Source of the DNA: Antiquaquibacter oligotrophicus
GTDB taxonomy: Bacteria; Actinomycetota; Actinomycetes; Actinomycetales; Microbacteriaceae
Direction: 5' to 3'
Assembly (NCBI RefSeq): GCF_020535405.1
Contig: NZ_CP085036.1
Span: 1,736,001 to 1,800,000 of the forward strand
DNA length: 64,000 bases
The translations under genes were made by a program, and so were the position numbers. Under the pieces are notes generated by a model that was not told the DNA's origin, searched no databases, and saw only the letters and a list, made by a program, of their open reading frames with translations. Below, one piece after another: positions 1 through 8,118 of this stretch (the first letter of the stretch is position 1; every line of letters starts with the position of its first letter).

Positions 1-377
1 ACACGGCTCTCGGCTTCACCATCAATCCGCTCTTCACTGACCACAACGCGGCGTGCGTCGTGGTCGAGGAGGGTCACAACTACTTCATGATCCTGGTGCG
101 AGAGTTCTTCCAAACCTTCACGGACCTTCCGATCGGCGACCCCGCAGTCGCGCCCTCCGTGTCCACCGCCATCTTTCTCGACACCCGAGAGGCCGTCGAC
201 GCCGCGGTCGCGGCCGGCGTCTCGGCGGGCGGCGCTGAGCCTCGTGCCGCGGCGGATTACGGCTTCATGTATCAGCGACAGCTCACCGACCCCGATGGCA
301 ACCTCATCGAGTTCGGGTGGATGGACCCGGTCGCTGCAGCCCAAGGTCCTGAGGCCTACGCCGCGCCGGAGAGCTGA
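1..377 (+). CDS. VOC (glyoxalase/dioxygenase superfamily) protein, 5' partial
   Basis: The reading frame is open from base 3, so the true start lies outside the window; only the C-terminal part (about 125 residues) is present. It ends with a typical VOC C-terminal strand, residues QLTDPDGNLIEFGWMDP, where the Glu of LIEFGW is the usual metal-ligand position in this fold. The family covers lactoylglutathione lyase-like and uncharacterised small cytosolic proteins, and the specific reaction cannot be told. The next gene, an HxlR-type regulator, starts 7 bases after the stop, so the two are probably co-transcribed. The GTG at base 60 lies inside the conserved domain and is not a credible start. 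Confidence 0.8.
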   Translation, partial: TALGFTINPLFTDHNAACVVVEEGHNYFMILVREFFQTFTDLPIGDPAVAPSVSTAIFLDTREAVDAAVAAGVSAGGAEPRAAADYGFMYQRQLTDPDGNLIEFGWMDPVAAAQGPEAYAAPES

Positions 378-383
378 GAAGGG

Positions 384-1025
384 GTGGCCGCTCGCGACTA
401 TGGACAGTACGGGGGCACCGCGCGCGCTCTCGAACTAGTGGGTGAGCGCTGGGCCCTACTGATCGTTCGAGATCTCCTCGTCGGTCCGCGACGCTACGGC
501 GAACTCTCGGCCGGGCTGCCCCGCATACCTACGAACGTTCTCGCAACGCGGCTCAAGGAACTGCAAGCCGCGGGGGTCATTCGACGCGCGCCGAGGTCTC
601 GCGTGATCATCTACGAGCTCACCGAGTACGGGCGCGAGCTCGAGCCCATCGTGCTCGCCCTCGGCGCCTGGGGTTTTCGAGCCCTCGGCGAACCCAGAGA
701 TGACCAGGTCATCACCCCGGAATCCATGACGATCGACCTGCGCTCGGCTTTCCAGTCATCTGCCGCCGCACTCCTGCCGCCCACCTCATATTCAGCGCAT
801 GTTGGTTCGGCCGATCTGGTACTACGCGTTGACGGTCCTGCCCTCGCCGTCGACGCAGGTTCAGGTCCCGCCGATATCCGATTCGAGGCGGATGCCGGCA
901 TCAGAAGGCTCATTACCGGGGATGTTTCGGCCGATGCTGCCCTTCGCGCGGGGATCGTGCGGGTGATTGAGGGGGATCGATCGTTGATCCACCGATTTGC
1001 GGAGACATTCCGGATCGCCGCCTGA
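384..1025 (+). CDS. HxlR-family winged-helix regulator with C-terminal SCP2-like domain
   Basis: The 213-residue protein begins with an HxlR/MarR-like winged helix (about residues 8-95): the motif ERWALLIVRDLLVGPRRYGEL is followed by LPRIPTNVLATRLKEL as the recognition region. The C-terminal half (about 115-210) resembles the sterol-carrier-like domain often attached to this regulator type and may bind a small ligand. A GTG start at 384 is chosen because it has a GAGAAGGGG Shine-Dalgarno and the protein begins in register with the family. It sits directly behind the VOC gene, which may be its target. The ligand is unknown. Confidence 0.82.
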   Translation: MAARDYGQYGGTARALELVGERWALLIVRDLLVGPRRYGELSAGLPRIPTNVLATRLKELQAAGVIRRAPRSRVIIYELTEYGRELEPIVLALGAWGFRALGEPRDDQVITPESMTIDLRSAFQSSAAALLPPTSYSAHVGSADLVLRVDGPALAVDAGSGPADIRFEADAGIRRLITGDVSADAALRAGIVRVIEGDRSLIHRFAETFRIAA

Positions 1026-1062
1026 TCACGCCGACACCGTCCACGGGTACAGTGGTTTGGAG

Positions 1063-2460
1063 ATGTCGTTCACACGCCGAAGCTTCATCGTTGGTGCTGC
1101 ATCCGGCATGTCGGTGCTGGTTCTCGCAGCATGCACCGACCCGTCTCCAGCGCCCACTCCCTCGCCGACGAGGGAGCCAGAGGTCGTTCCGTCTCCGCGT
1201 TCCTTCTACCGCTCCAACTGGTCGGGCGATGCGTATGCCCGTGGCGCGACCACCTACACGGCCGTCGGTAGCCTGCCCCAGAGCCGGGAGACACTTCGGG
1301 AGCCGATCGACGATCGCATCTTCCTCGCCGGGGAGGCGCTCTCCGACGACCCGGGAACGGTGCGGGGTGCCGTGACCTCCGGCCGTTCGGCGGCCTACCT
1401 GGCGCTCGCCGCGATGGCCCCCGGTGAGCGTATTGCCGTGGTCGGCGCCGGGGCGGCTGGCAGCAGTGCGGCCCGGGTTCTCGTTGCCGGTGGCGCTGAT
1501 GTTGTTGTTGTGGAGGCCCGTGATCGCACGGGTGGTCGCATTGACAGCAACGTTGTCGGGGACGAGTTCTTCGAGTTGGGCGCGTGGCGTCTCGATGAGA
1601 CCGTCGACGGTGGGGTTATCGACGCCGCCCGTCAGGAGGGTGTCGAGTTTGTGCCCGTCCAGGGTGGGTCCGCTTTCGGCGCGGACGGCGCGGATGCCCC
1701 TCTCGAGCAGTCGACGGACGACGCCGTAATCCTGGCCGAAGCCCTTGCCGAGGCATCCGCGTGGGCGCTCGCCCAGGGGGAGGACGTACCGGTCGCCGAC
1801 GCGGTGCGCGAGGGTGTCGATCTGGAGAGCTGGGTGACCGAGGGTGGTCCGACCTCGAGCGAGCTTGCTGACCAGACGCTCCTGTCGATCGCCGCTCTGA
1901 CGGGAGCCGACCCTGGTGTGTTGAGTTCGTGGTTCGACGTGCCGGCCGGTGGACAGTCCGTTGTTCCGGTCGGTCCGCTCTCGGGTTTCATCGATACGGC
2001 CCTCGATGGGATCGACACTGCACTGTCAACGGCGGTGACGGTCATCTCCCGGAGCGACTCCGGCGTGAGTCTGCGCCTGGCGACGGGGGAGTCCCTCTCC
2101 GTGGACCGCGTCATCGTGACCGCGCCTGTCGGCGTGCTCCGCAGCGACGTGCTCCAGTTCGACCCGCTGCTGCCGGTGCGCTACCGGGGTGCCCTGAGCG
2201 CCCTCTCCGTCGGCGACATCGAGCTCATCCGACTCGAATTCGACGCCCCGTTCTGGGATACCGAGGCCGTGTGGTGGGTTCGTGACGACGACGCGGTCGT
2301 TCGTATGTGGGTGAATCTGCTGCCGGCTACCGGGCGTCCGGTGCTGCTGGGTGTTGTGGCCGGTGCGGATGCCGCGGCTCTCGCCGACCTGAGCGACGCC
2401 GCTCTTCGCGAGGCCGCCCTCCGAAGCCTCGCCCCCTTCGCAGTGCAGCCCACCACCTGA
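1063..2460 (+). CDS. Flavin amine oxidase-like lipoprotein, probably 3'-truncated
   Basis: The N-terminus has a twin-arginine signal (TRRSF) and a lipobox (VLAAC), so it is likely exported folded and lipid-anchored. An FAD-binding Rossmann motif follows at about residues 124-155 (VVGAGAAGSSAA, then VVEARDRTGGRI). Before it, at about residues 48-110, lies a segment that resembles the usual C-terminal end of flavin amine oxidases (RIFLAGEALSDDPGTVRGA). The normal C-terminal copy of that segment is missing: the protein stops after LRSLAPFAVQPTT. The last roughly 130 bases are shared antisense with the convergent membrane-protein gene. The start at 1063 is chosen over an upstream GTG because it gives the signal peptide and a GGAG site. 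The gene may be a pseudogene or may work as a permuted enzyme. Confidence 0.7.
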   Translation: MSFTRRSFIVGAASGMSVLVLAACTDPSPAPTPSPTREPEVVPSPRSFYRSNWSGDAYARGATTYTAVGSLPQSRETLREPIDDRIFLAGEALSDDPGTVRGAVTSGRSAAYLALAAMAPGERIAVVGAGAAGSSAARVLVAGGADVVVVEARDRTGGRIDSNVVGDEFFELGAWRLDETVDGGVIDAARQEGVEFVPVQGGSAFGADGADAPLEQSTDDAVILAEALAEASAWALAQGEDVPVADAVREGVDLESWVTEGGPTSSELADQTLLSIAALTGADPGVLSSWFDVPAGGQSVVPVGPLSGFIDTALDGIDTALSTAVTVISRSDSGVSLRLATGESLSVDRVIVTAPVGVLRSDVLQFDPLLPVRYRGALSALSVGDIELIRLEFDAPFWDTEAVWWVRDDDAVVRMWVNLLPATGRPVLLGVVAGADAAALADLSDAALREAALRSLAPFAVQPTT

Positions 2461-3094
2461 CCGGACGCGGCGCCAGGATCACGGCGAGCCCAACCACCAC
2501 GAACACCGCCACGGCGATCGCCGACAGGAGGATGAGTTCGCCCGGGCCATCCGTCTGTCCGGGGTCGAGGAAGTAGTACGGGTACCACCCCGTTGCCGCA
2601 CCGCGGAACAGGGTGATCACACCCCACGTGCCAACGTAACCGAGGACAAACACGAGCACGCGGACGGATGGTCGCGTTCGGGGAGTGAGCACCCAGTCCG
2701 CGATGGCGATCACCGGCAGCACGAAGTGCAGCACGACATCGGACGGCGGGAGGTAGACGGTGACCCCGCGGGCGAGGGACTGCTGAAGGATGGCGGCGAA
2801 CACGATTCCCGCGGTCACGGTGCATGTGAGCACTCCCGCTCGCACCCTGTCGAGGTGCTTCGTGGGCCATCCGCGCAGCGCAAAGACCGCGCTCACCGCG
2901 CTCACGAGCACAAAGGCGATATTGCTTTGGATCGTGAGGTAGGCGACGAAGTTCAGTGGTTCGACCCACCCGATGCCCCACAGGTAGCGGAAGACGAGCG
3001 CCACCGCGCACCCGATTGCCAGGGCGAAACGCGCGGCGGCGACGAGTCGCTGCCAGCGGATGCGCGTGCGGGGTGAGGCAACGGTCGCGAGCAT
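2327..3094 (-). CDS. Pr6Pr family integral membrane protein with aberrant C-terminal extension
   Basis: The 255-residue protein has about six hydrophobic helices spread over residues 20-210. Conserved-looking stretches are FRYLWGIGWVEPLNFVAYLTIQSN and ATGWYPYYFLDP, typical of the Pr6Pr/FAR-17a-like membrane family of actinobacteria, whose function is unknown. The last 45 residues or so are Arg/Pro-rich, show no membrane character, and are simply the antisense of the amine oxidase 3' end. This suggests that the gene lost its own stop codon when flanking DNA was deleted. The start ATG at 3094 precedes the first helix. Confidence 0.72.
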   Translation of the reverse strand: MLATVASPRTRIRWQRLVAAARFALAIGCAVALVFRYLWGIGWVEPLNFVAYLTIQSNIAFVLVSAVSAVFALRGWPTKHLDRVRAGVLTCTVTAGIVFAAILQQSLARGVTVYLPPSDVVLHFVLPVIAIADWVLTPRTRPSVRVLVFVLGYVGTWGVITLFRGAATGWYPYYFLDPGQTDGPGELILLSAIAVAVFVVVGLAVILAPRPVRWWAALRRGRGFGGRPREERRRSGRREPRHPHRPQHPAAPDAR

Positions 3095-3138
3095 GAAGTA
3101 TTCAGGCTAACGGCAGCGACGCCAGTGCAGGGGACGAC

Positions 3139-3173
3139 GAAGGGCCCCGCGACTCGTGGTCGCGAGGCCCTTC
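3139..3173. terminator. Convergent-gene hairpin, probable terminator
   Basis: An inverted repeat with 15-base arms (GAAGGGCC...CGCGAC paired with GTCGCG...GGCCCTTC, one mismatch) and a 5-base loop lies just after the stop of the secreted Asp/Gly-rich protein gene. There is no U-run on either strand, so termination efficiency is uncertain. Confidence 0.55.
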
Positions 3174-3185
3174 ACCTGGGAGGTT

Positions 3186-3701
3186 TTAGTCGAACAGGCC
3201 CTGGATACCAATGGAGCCTGTGATGTCGTCGATGATGCCGTCGACGTCGACGTCGACGAGATCGTCGATGGGCACATCGACCACTCCATCGACGATGTCG
3301 GAAACCGATCCGTCGACCACGTCGCTCACGGAGCTGTCGACGACGTCCGTGACGTCAGCGACATCCGAAATGTCGGTCGAGTTACCACTGCCGATCGCGG
3401 TGTCGTTACCGGAGCCGATGGGTGCAGTGACCTCGTTCCCGTTGCCGACGGAGTTGTCGCCGTTCAGCACGCCGCCGTCCAGAAGGGTTCCGCCGAGTAC
3501 GCTGCCGCCGAGAATGTCCCCACCAAGAATGCCGATGTCGCCGACCTGGGGGGCCACAACGACGGGCACCTCGGTCTGTGTCGCGCTGTTGCGGGTGGTG
3601 GTGTCATCGTCGGCCATGGCCGGTCCGGCGACTCCCACCAGTACAAGTCCGGCCGCAGCCGCTGCCGCACCGAATGCCGTCTTCTTCGTGAACGTGTTCA
3701 T
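3186..3701 (-). CDS. Secreted low-complexity Gly/Asn/Asp-rich repeat protein
   Basis: This is a 171-residue protein of unrecognised family. Residues 1-36 form a Sec signal peptide ending at AGPAMA-D. A Gly/Leu/Ile-rich segment follows at about 55-85 (units like GGDILGGSVLGG), then Gly/Asn/Ser repeats at 85-110 (GSGNDTAIGSGNST). A long alternating Asp-Val/Ile/Ser region runs to residue 165 (DVVDGSVSDIVDG). The mature protein has no Cys and is very acidic. The pattern suggests a beta-solenoid or calcium-binding surface fibre, but that is inference. Start 3701 is chosen for its AAGGAG site and signal peptide; an upstream in-frame extension is arginine-rich and non-coding in character. Confidence 0.75.
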   Translation of the reverse strand: MNTFTKKTAFGAAAAAAGLVLVGVAGPAMADDDTTTRNSATQTEVPVVVAPQVGDIGILGGDILGGSVLGGTLLDGGVLNGDNSVGNGNEVTAPIGSGNDTAIGSGNSTDISDVADVTDVVDSSVSDVVDGSVSDIVDGVVDVPIDDLVDVDVDGIIDDITGSIGIQGLFD

Positions 3702-3914
3702 TGTGGAACTCCTTCTCGATCGTTCCCTCGGGTTGTCCGAGGATGTGAAGGGTCCGGCGCGGGTCGGATTTCGGTTTGGTCTCGTGTGCCGCATTCGGGG
3801 GGTATGCGGATCTCTGATTGCCCTCGATCCGCAGCGGGAAGCGGCAGTCGGCGGATGCTGGCAGTTACCTGGCAACGACCATCCGACGTGGCATCTCGCG
3901 GTGAGCGTGATTCG
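3702..3914. other. Intergenic region between sugar operon end and secreted-protein gene
   Basis: This 213-base gap should hold the promoter of the secreted repeat protein (minus strand). No convincing -35/-10 pair, operator or U-tailed terminator was seen. No short coding frame with a ribosome-binding site was found either. Confidence 0.4.
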
Positions 3915-5555
3915 TTACGCCGGGGTGAGGGCCGTCTCGCCGCACACGTGAACTTCGAGCCCCAACTCGGCGAAGAAGGCCGCTTTGGCGAGCATCGCGC
4001 GATCGGCGGTCTCGGCATCCGGTGCGTACACAACCTGCACGTGGTTGGCCTTGTGGCGTCCCATGAGCTGGTCGCGATCGACACCGTGCAGCACGGCGTT
4101 CATGATCGGCCACTGCGGGTCGGTGGCGTCGAGGCGACGCTGGGTCTCCGCGGCCGGGAGGTCAACGACGTGCCCGCGGCCGATGTCCAGGTGCAGGTGA
4201 TCGTCCATGATGAACACCCGAGACCAGACGATCTCGCCGGGCTTGGAGACACCACTCAGGGTGCCGCCGCCGAGCGGGAAGAACATGGGCGGCTGCCGCA
4301 TGCTGTAGCTCTTGTCGTAGCCACCGTTGTGGCTCGCGGGCACGGAGCCGGAGATCTCGAAAACCCACACGAAGTCGCCGTCGTATTCCTCACCCCACCG
4401 GATGTCGTGAAGGGTGGTCGCCGGGTCGAGCCCCATCGCCGTCCAGATGCGGTTCGTCGCGAGGGCGTCGACCGCGACACCCTCGTCGACTTCGTTGAAG
4501 TGCGGGATGGCGAGGCCCGCGAAGAGCTCGCGCCCGTCCTTCGAGAACACGGGGGGCCGCTCGACATTGTTGAGGAGACCCTCGGCGAGGTCGCTGGCGG
4601 GCACCGTGTCCTTGAGTCCCTGCTGGTACTGGATTCCCACGGCATCCACCCCGTACGTGTCGGAGATGCGCACGGCGGCGATGTACATCCGCAGTTGGCT
4701 GAGCACCTGAGCCTCGGTGAGCTCGGTCGCCTCGTCCGTGCCGAAGTGGAAGGTGAAGCCCGCATCGTCGAGCCACGTCTTGATCGCGGCCGCTTCGTCA
4801 TCCGTCACCGTCGCCATCTCGGCGACGAGCGCGCTCTGCGAGAGCCGCTCCTTGTAGATGCCCAGCGCGTTAAGCATCTCGTCGTCGATGATGGCGTTGT
4901 ACATGCCCATGCAGCCTTCATCGAAGATGCCGATGATGGCCTTCTCGTCGCGGAGTTGGTGCGCGAGCGCCACCCCCAGTTCGACCTCCGGGCTCGACGC
5001 GTCCAGTTCGGGCAGCGGATGCACGTGCGAGGCGTCGTGCTCGATGATCTCGGTGCGCAGCCACGTGTCGAGGCGCTCCCGCGCCCACTCGTCGGTGAAG
5101 TCCTTACTCCACAGGGTCGAGTAGGTGATGCCAGCCTTGGTGAGGCTGCCCGCGAGGTTGAGCAGGCCGACCAGGCCGGGGTAGTCGCCCGCCCAGTTGG
5201 CGACAAGGAGGATGGGCCCCTCGTGGTCGCGGAGGCCCGCGAGCACGTGGTGGCTGTACTGCCAGACGGCCTCGACAACGATGAGCGGGGCATCTTTCGG
5301 CAGGGTCGAGAAGACCTCGATGCCCTTGCGCTGGCTGTCGATGAAGCCGTGACCGGTGACCGGGTCGATGCCGTGCGCTCGCTCCACCTCCCAGCCGAAC
5401 GAGTTCACCGCGGCCGTCAGGTCGGCCTCGAGACGCTGCTGGGTCGGCCAGCACTTCGAGTTCGCGCTCAGCCGGAGGTCGCCGCTGGCCACCGTGTAGA
5501 CCGTGTTCGGGCGGGCTGCTCCCCGCGTGATCGGGGTCGGCAATACGTAGGTCAT
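3915..5555 (-). CDS. L-fucose/L-arabinose isomerase family protein
   Basis: The 546-residue cytosolic protein has the FucI/AraA-type fold, which interconverts aldoses and ketoses using Mn2+. The segment IFDEGCMGMYNAIIDDEMLNALG (about residues 205-228) carries the acidic metal-binding region typical of fucose isomerase-like proteins, and a C-terminal domain with HLHLDIGRGHV follows. It is the last gene of the sugar operon and its ATG overlaps the stop of the ribokinase-like gene by 4 bases, so the two are translationally coupled. An isomerase-then-kinase pair is the usual logic for entry of a rare pentose or hexose. The substrate is not predictable from sequence alone. Confidence 0.82.
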   Translation of the reverse strand: MTYVLPTPITRGAARPNTVYTVASGDLRLSANSKCWPTQQRLEADLTAAVNSFGWEVERAHGIDPVTGHGFIDSQRKGIEVFSTLPKDAPLIVVEAVWQYSHHVLAGLRDHEGPILLVANWAGDYPGLVGLLNLAGSLTKAGITYSTLWSKDFTDEWARERLDTWLRTEIIEHDASHVHPLPELDASSPEVELGVALAHQLRDEKAIIGIFDEGCMGMYNAIIDDEMLNALGIYKERLSQSALVAEMATVTDDEAAAIKTWLDDAGFTFHFGTDEATELTEAQVLSQLRMYIAAVRISDTYGVDAVGIQYQQGLKDTVPASDLAEGLLNNVERPPVFSKDGRELFAGLAIPHFNEVDEGVAVDALATNRIWTAMGLDPATTLHDIRWGEEYDGDFVWVFEISGSVPASHNGGYDKSYSMRQPPMFFPLGGGTLSGVSKPGEIVWSRVFIMDDHLHLDIGRGHVVDLPAAETQRRLDATDPQWPIMNAVLHGVDRDQLMGRHKANHVQVVYAPDAETADRAMLAKAAFFAELGLEVHVCGETALTPA

Positions 5556-6475
5556 GCTGGTTCCTTCTCGGTGTTGGACGCGGCAAGTGCGGCGTCGATC
5601 TCTTCTCGCGTCGGCATGGAACTCGTCGCTCCCGGCCTCGTGACGGCGATGGATGCTGCTGCGGTTCCGCGCTCGATGGCCTCCTCCATCGAGCCGCCTC
5701 CCGCAAGGTGTGCAACGAGCGCGCCCACGAACGTGTCCCCCGCTGCCGTCGTGTCGACGGCAGCGACCGGTCTCGCGGGGAACCTGCGGGCATCCCCTCC
5801 CGCGGAGGAGAGCAGGCAGCCGGCGGAGCCGAGGGTGACGATGACGGCTTTACCGGTGCGGGCACTCAGGCGTTGCGCGGATTCTTGGGGATCGCTGCCC
5901 CCCGCGAGTGCTGCTGCCTCGTGCTCGTTTGCGACGAGGAGGTCGACGGAGCTGAGGAACTCGTCGTCCAGCTCGTGAACGGGCGCGGGGGTGAGCACAA
6001 CAAACGCACCGACTCGCGTGGCGACGAGCGCCGCGCGCCGGACCGTCTCGATGGGCGTTTCCAGTTGCATCACGAGAAAGTCGGCCGCGCCCACGACATG
6101 CTCGTGATGCTCGTCCATTGCAACGTCCGCGTTGGCGCCCGGAACAACAACGATCGAGTTCTCGCCGGACTCGTCGACGCTGATACGCGCGGTGCCGGTG
6201 GGGGTGGATGTCGTCTCGAGCGCTGTCGTGTCGATGCCCTCCTCGACGAGCGCGCGTTCCAGCACTCGACCGAACGGGTCGTCGCCGACAGCACCCGAGA
6301 ACGCGACACGTCCGCCCGCCCGCGCGGCGGCAACGGCCTGATTGAGGCCTTTGCCGCCGGGGACCTCGGTCACGGTGCTCCCGAACACGGTCTCTCCGGG
6401 CGAGGGCAGACGGGGCATCCTCACGACAACGTCAAGGTTGGCGCTGCCGAGCACGAGGATGTTGCTGGTGGACAT
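5552..6475 (-). CDS. Ribokinase-like PfkB carbohydrate kinase
   Basis: This 307-residue PfkB-family kinase has an N-terminal GSANLDVVVRMPRLPSPGE and a GGKGLNQAVAAARAGG substrate-binding signature (about residues 40-56), as in RbsK. The C-terminal catalytic motif is DTTAAGDTF (about 240-248), with the catalytic Asp in place; family members usually read DTTGAGDTF. It transfers phosphate from ATP to a ribose-like sugar. It lies between the DapA-family aldolase (2-base gap) and the isomerase-like gene (4-base overlap). It could be a true ribokinase or a kinase for the ketose made by its neighbour. Confidence 0.85.
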   Translation of the reverse strand: MSTSNILVLGSANLDVVVRMPRLPSPGETVFGSTVTEVPGGKGLNQAVAAARAGGRVAFSGAVGDDPFGRVLERALVEEGIDTTALETTSTPTGTARISVDESGENSIVVVPGANADVAMDEHHEHVVGAADFLVMQLETPIETVRRAALVATRVGAFVVLTPAPVHELDDEFLSSVDLLVANEHEAAALAGGSDPQESAQRLSARTGKAVIVTLGSAGCLLSSAGGDARRFPARPVAAVDTTAAGDTFVGALVAHLAGGGSMEEAIERGTAAASIAVTRPGATSSMPTREEIDAALAASNTEKEPA

Positions 6476-6477
6476 GG

Positions 6478-7347
6478 TTAGCGGTACTGCGAGACGACGC
6501 GTTCGATCTCGGCGATGGCTTCGGCATCCGGAGCCTGGATCGCCATGCGAGTGGTCCCGCCGTTAATACCCAGCGCGGAGTATGCGGCCTTCATGCGACC
6601 CATATCGCCCGCGATGGCGGAGACGACGACATCGACATCCGCCTGCGCCGCGGCGAGAGCGTCGGCATCGCCGGAGTCTGCCGCGGCGGCGAGCGCGCGG
6701 AACGGCTTCGGCAGAACCGAGGAGATTCCCGACACGACACCCTGGGCGCCCGAGCCCGCCGCTGCCGCCAGTTCGCGGTCGGCGCCCGTGTAGAGAAGGA
6801 AGCTCTCGGGAACCGCCGCGCGGTACTCGGCGATGAGTTCGAGTGGCTCCTCGCTCACCTTCGCGCCGACGATGTGAGGCAGGCCAGCGAGGGTAGCCAT
6901 GAGCTCGACGCTCACAAAGTTGCCCGTGCGCTTGCGGTAGACGTACACGTAGACGTCGAGACCGTCGGATGCGACGCTCACGGCGGTGAAGAAGTCGAGG
7001 AGGGCTTCGTCGGTGGAGGGCAGGTAGTACGGCGTGATGACCGCGATCTCCTTGGCACCGAGCGAACGGGCCTGCTCGATGAGCCGCAGCACCTCGTAGA
7101 GGCTCGGCGCACCGACGTGGACGACGACACGCATAGCGGGGGAGAGCACCTCGAGGCTGAGTTTGGTGAGCGCTCCGCGCTCCTCGAAGCTCAAGGCCGG
7201 GAACTCGCCCGTCGTGCCGAGCACGAACGCACCTTCATTGCCCGACGCCGCAACGTACTCGAGGATCTCCCTCGAACCGTCGAGGTCGAGTCCGCCATCG
7301 GCGGTGAAAGCGACCGGAACAGCGGTCAGGATGTCGCGACGTGTCAT
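6478..7347 (-). CDS. DapA/NAL-family (dihydrodipicolinate synthase-like) aldolase
   Basis: This 289-residue class I aldolase has the family signature GTTGEFPALS (about residues 44-53), a YVYRKRTGN segment holding the catalytic Tyr, and the Schiff-base Lys in VGAKVSEE (about 158-165). Members either make dihydrodipicolinate or cleave/form 2-keto-3-deoxy sugar acids and sialic acid. Its place inside a sugar operon argues for a catabolic 2-keto acid aldolase or dehydratase rather than lysine synthesis. It is followed by the kinase after 2 bases and preceded by the SDR gene after 48 bases. Confidence 0.82.
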   Translation of the reverse strand: MTRRDILTAVPVAFTADGGLDLDGSREILEYVAASGNEGAFVLGTTGEFPALSFEERGALTKLSLEVLSPAMRVVVHVGAPSLYEVLRLIEQARSLGAKEIAVITPYYLPSTDEALLDFFTAVSVASDGLDVYVYVYRKRTGNFVSVELMATLAGLPHIVGAKVSEEPLELIAEYRAAVPESFLLYTGADRELAAAAGSGAQGVVSGISSVLPKPFRALAAAADSGDADALAAAQADVDVVVSAIAGDMGRMKAAYSALGINGGTTRMAIQAPDAEAIAEIERVVSQYR

Positions 7348-7395
7348 GTGTTTTTTCTTCTCAATCTTTCGGTGTGGTTACGCGTAGCGGTGCGG

Positions 7396-8118
7396 TTACG
7401 CGTAGGAGGTGTTGGAGGTCGGGGTGATCACGAGTTCGTTGATGCACACTCGCGAGGGGAGCTCGGCGATGTAGCGCACCGCGTCCCCGAGGTCTTCGGA
7501 GGTGAGCATGAGTTCCTGCTCCTCCGCGGTGGGCACCACGGGCCTCGTGTTGAGGATCTCCGTTCGCACCTCGCCGGGGCACAGGTGCGTTGCACGGATG
7601 CCCTGCAAACGTTCTTGTGCGTTGACCGTTTCGACGAGCGCGCCGAGCGCCGTTTTGCTCGTGGAGTATCCGGCGCCGACACCGGGGGCGAAGCGCCATC
7701 CGGCCCAGGACGAGACCACAACGATCAGGCCGTCGCTCTTTCCGCGCATCCCGGGCAGCACCGCGTGGATGACCCGCATCGCACCGGTGAGGTTGACGTC
7801 GACCACGCGGGCGAAGTCCGCGGGGGTCGTGTCGGCCCAGTAGCGGTTGCGCACGTTGGTGCCCGCCGAATAGACGACGATGTCGACAACTCCGTAGTCC
7901 GCCTCGATGCGCGCGTGCGCGTCGACGACACTCTGCTCGTCCGACACGTCGGCGGGCACGGCATGGATGCCGACGCTGGCCACAGCTTCGAGTTCGGAGA
8001 CGCGGCGGCCGGACACAACAACGGTCGCGCCCGCGTCGGCGAGTGCACGCGCCGCACCCGCGCCGATTCCGCTGCCGCCGCCGATAACCCAGGCGACCTT
8101 CCCGTCGAGAGTTGTCAT
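7396..8118 (-). CDS. SDR-family NAD(P)-dependent oxidoreductase
   Basis: This 240-residue classical short-chain dehydrogenase has the cofactor motif IGGGSGIG (residues 12-19, an I/G variant of TGxxxGIG), SAGTN in the NNAG position, and the catalytic Ser-Tyr-Lys as VVSSWAGW...GYSTSK. It probably oxidises or reduces a hydroxyl of the imported sugar, polyol or an aldonate. Its GTG/ATG region overlaps the DhaL gene by 4 bases (8115-8118), showing coupling. A short direct repeat of GGTTACGCGTAG at the 3' end duplicates the last codons and stop. Confidence 0.85.
   Translation of the reverse strand: MTTLDGKVAWVIGGGSGIGAGAARALADAGATVVVSGRRVSELEAVASVGIHAVPADVSDEQSVVDAHARIEADYGVVDIVVYSAGTNVRNRYWADTTPADFARVVDVNLTGAMRVIHAVLPGMRGKSDGLIVVVSSWAGWRFAPGVGAGYSTSKTALGALVETVNAQERLQGIRATHLCPGEVRTEILNTRPVVPTAEEQELMLTSEDLGDAVRYIAELPSRVCINELVITPTSNTSYA

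Noticed and set aside
3240..3380. Short GTCGAC-rich repeats as a CRISPR-like array
   Set aside because: No regular repeat-spacer pattern; they encode the Asp-Val repeats of the secreted protein.
3156..5978. Very long plus-strand open frame (940 codons) opposite the isomerase and kinase genes
   Set aside because: It is antisense to two clearly conserved enzymes; His/Val/Arg-rich composition without domains is a by-product of GC-rich codon use.
7376..7405. Duplicated GGTTACGCGTAG at the end of the SDR gene as a recombination site
   Set aside because: Only 12 bases long, no integrase, and simply repeats the last codons and stop; more likely a local slippage duplication.
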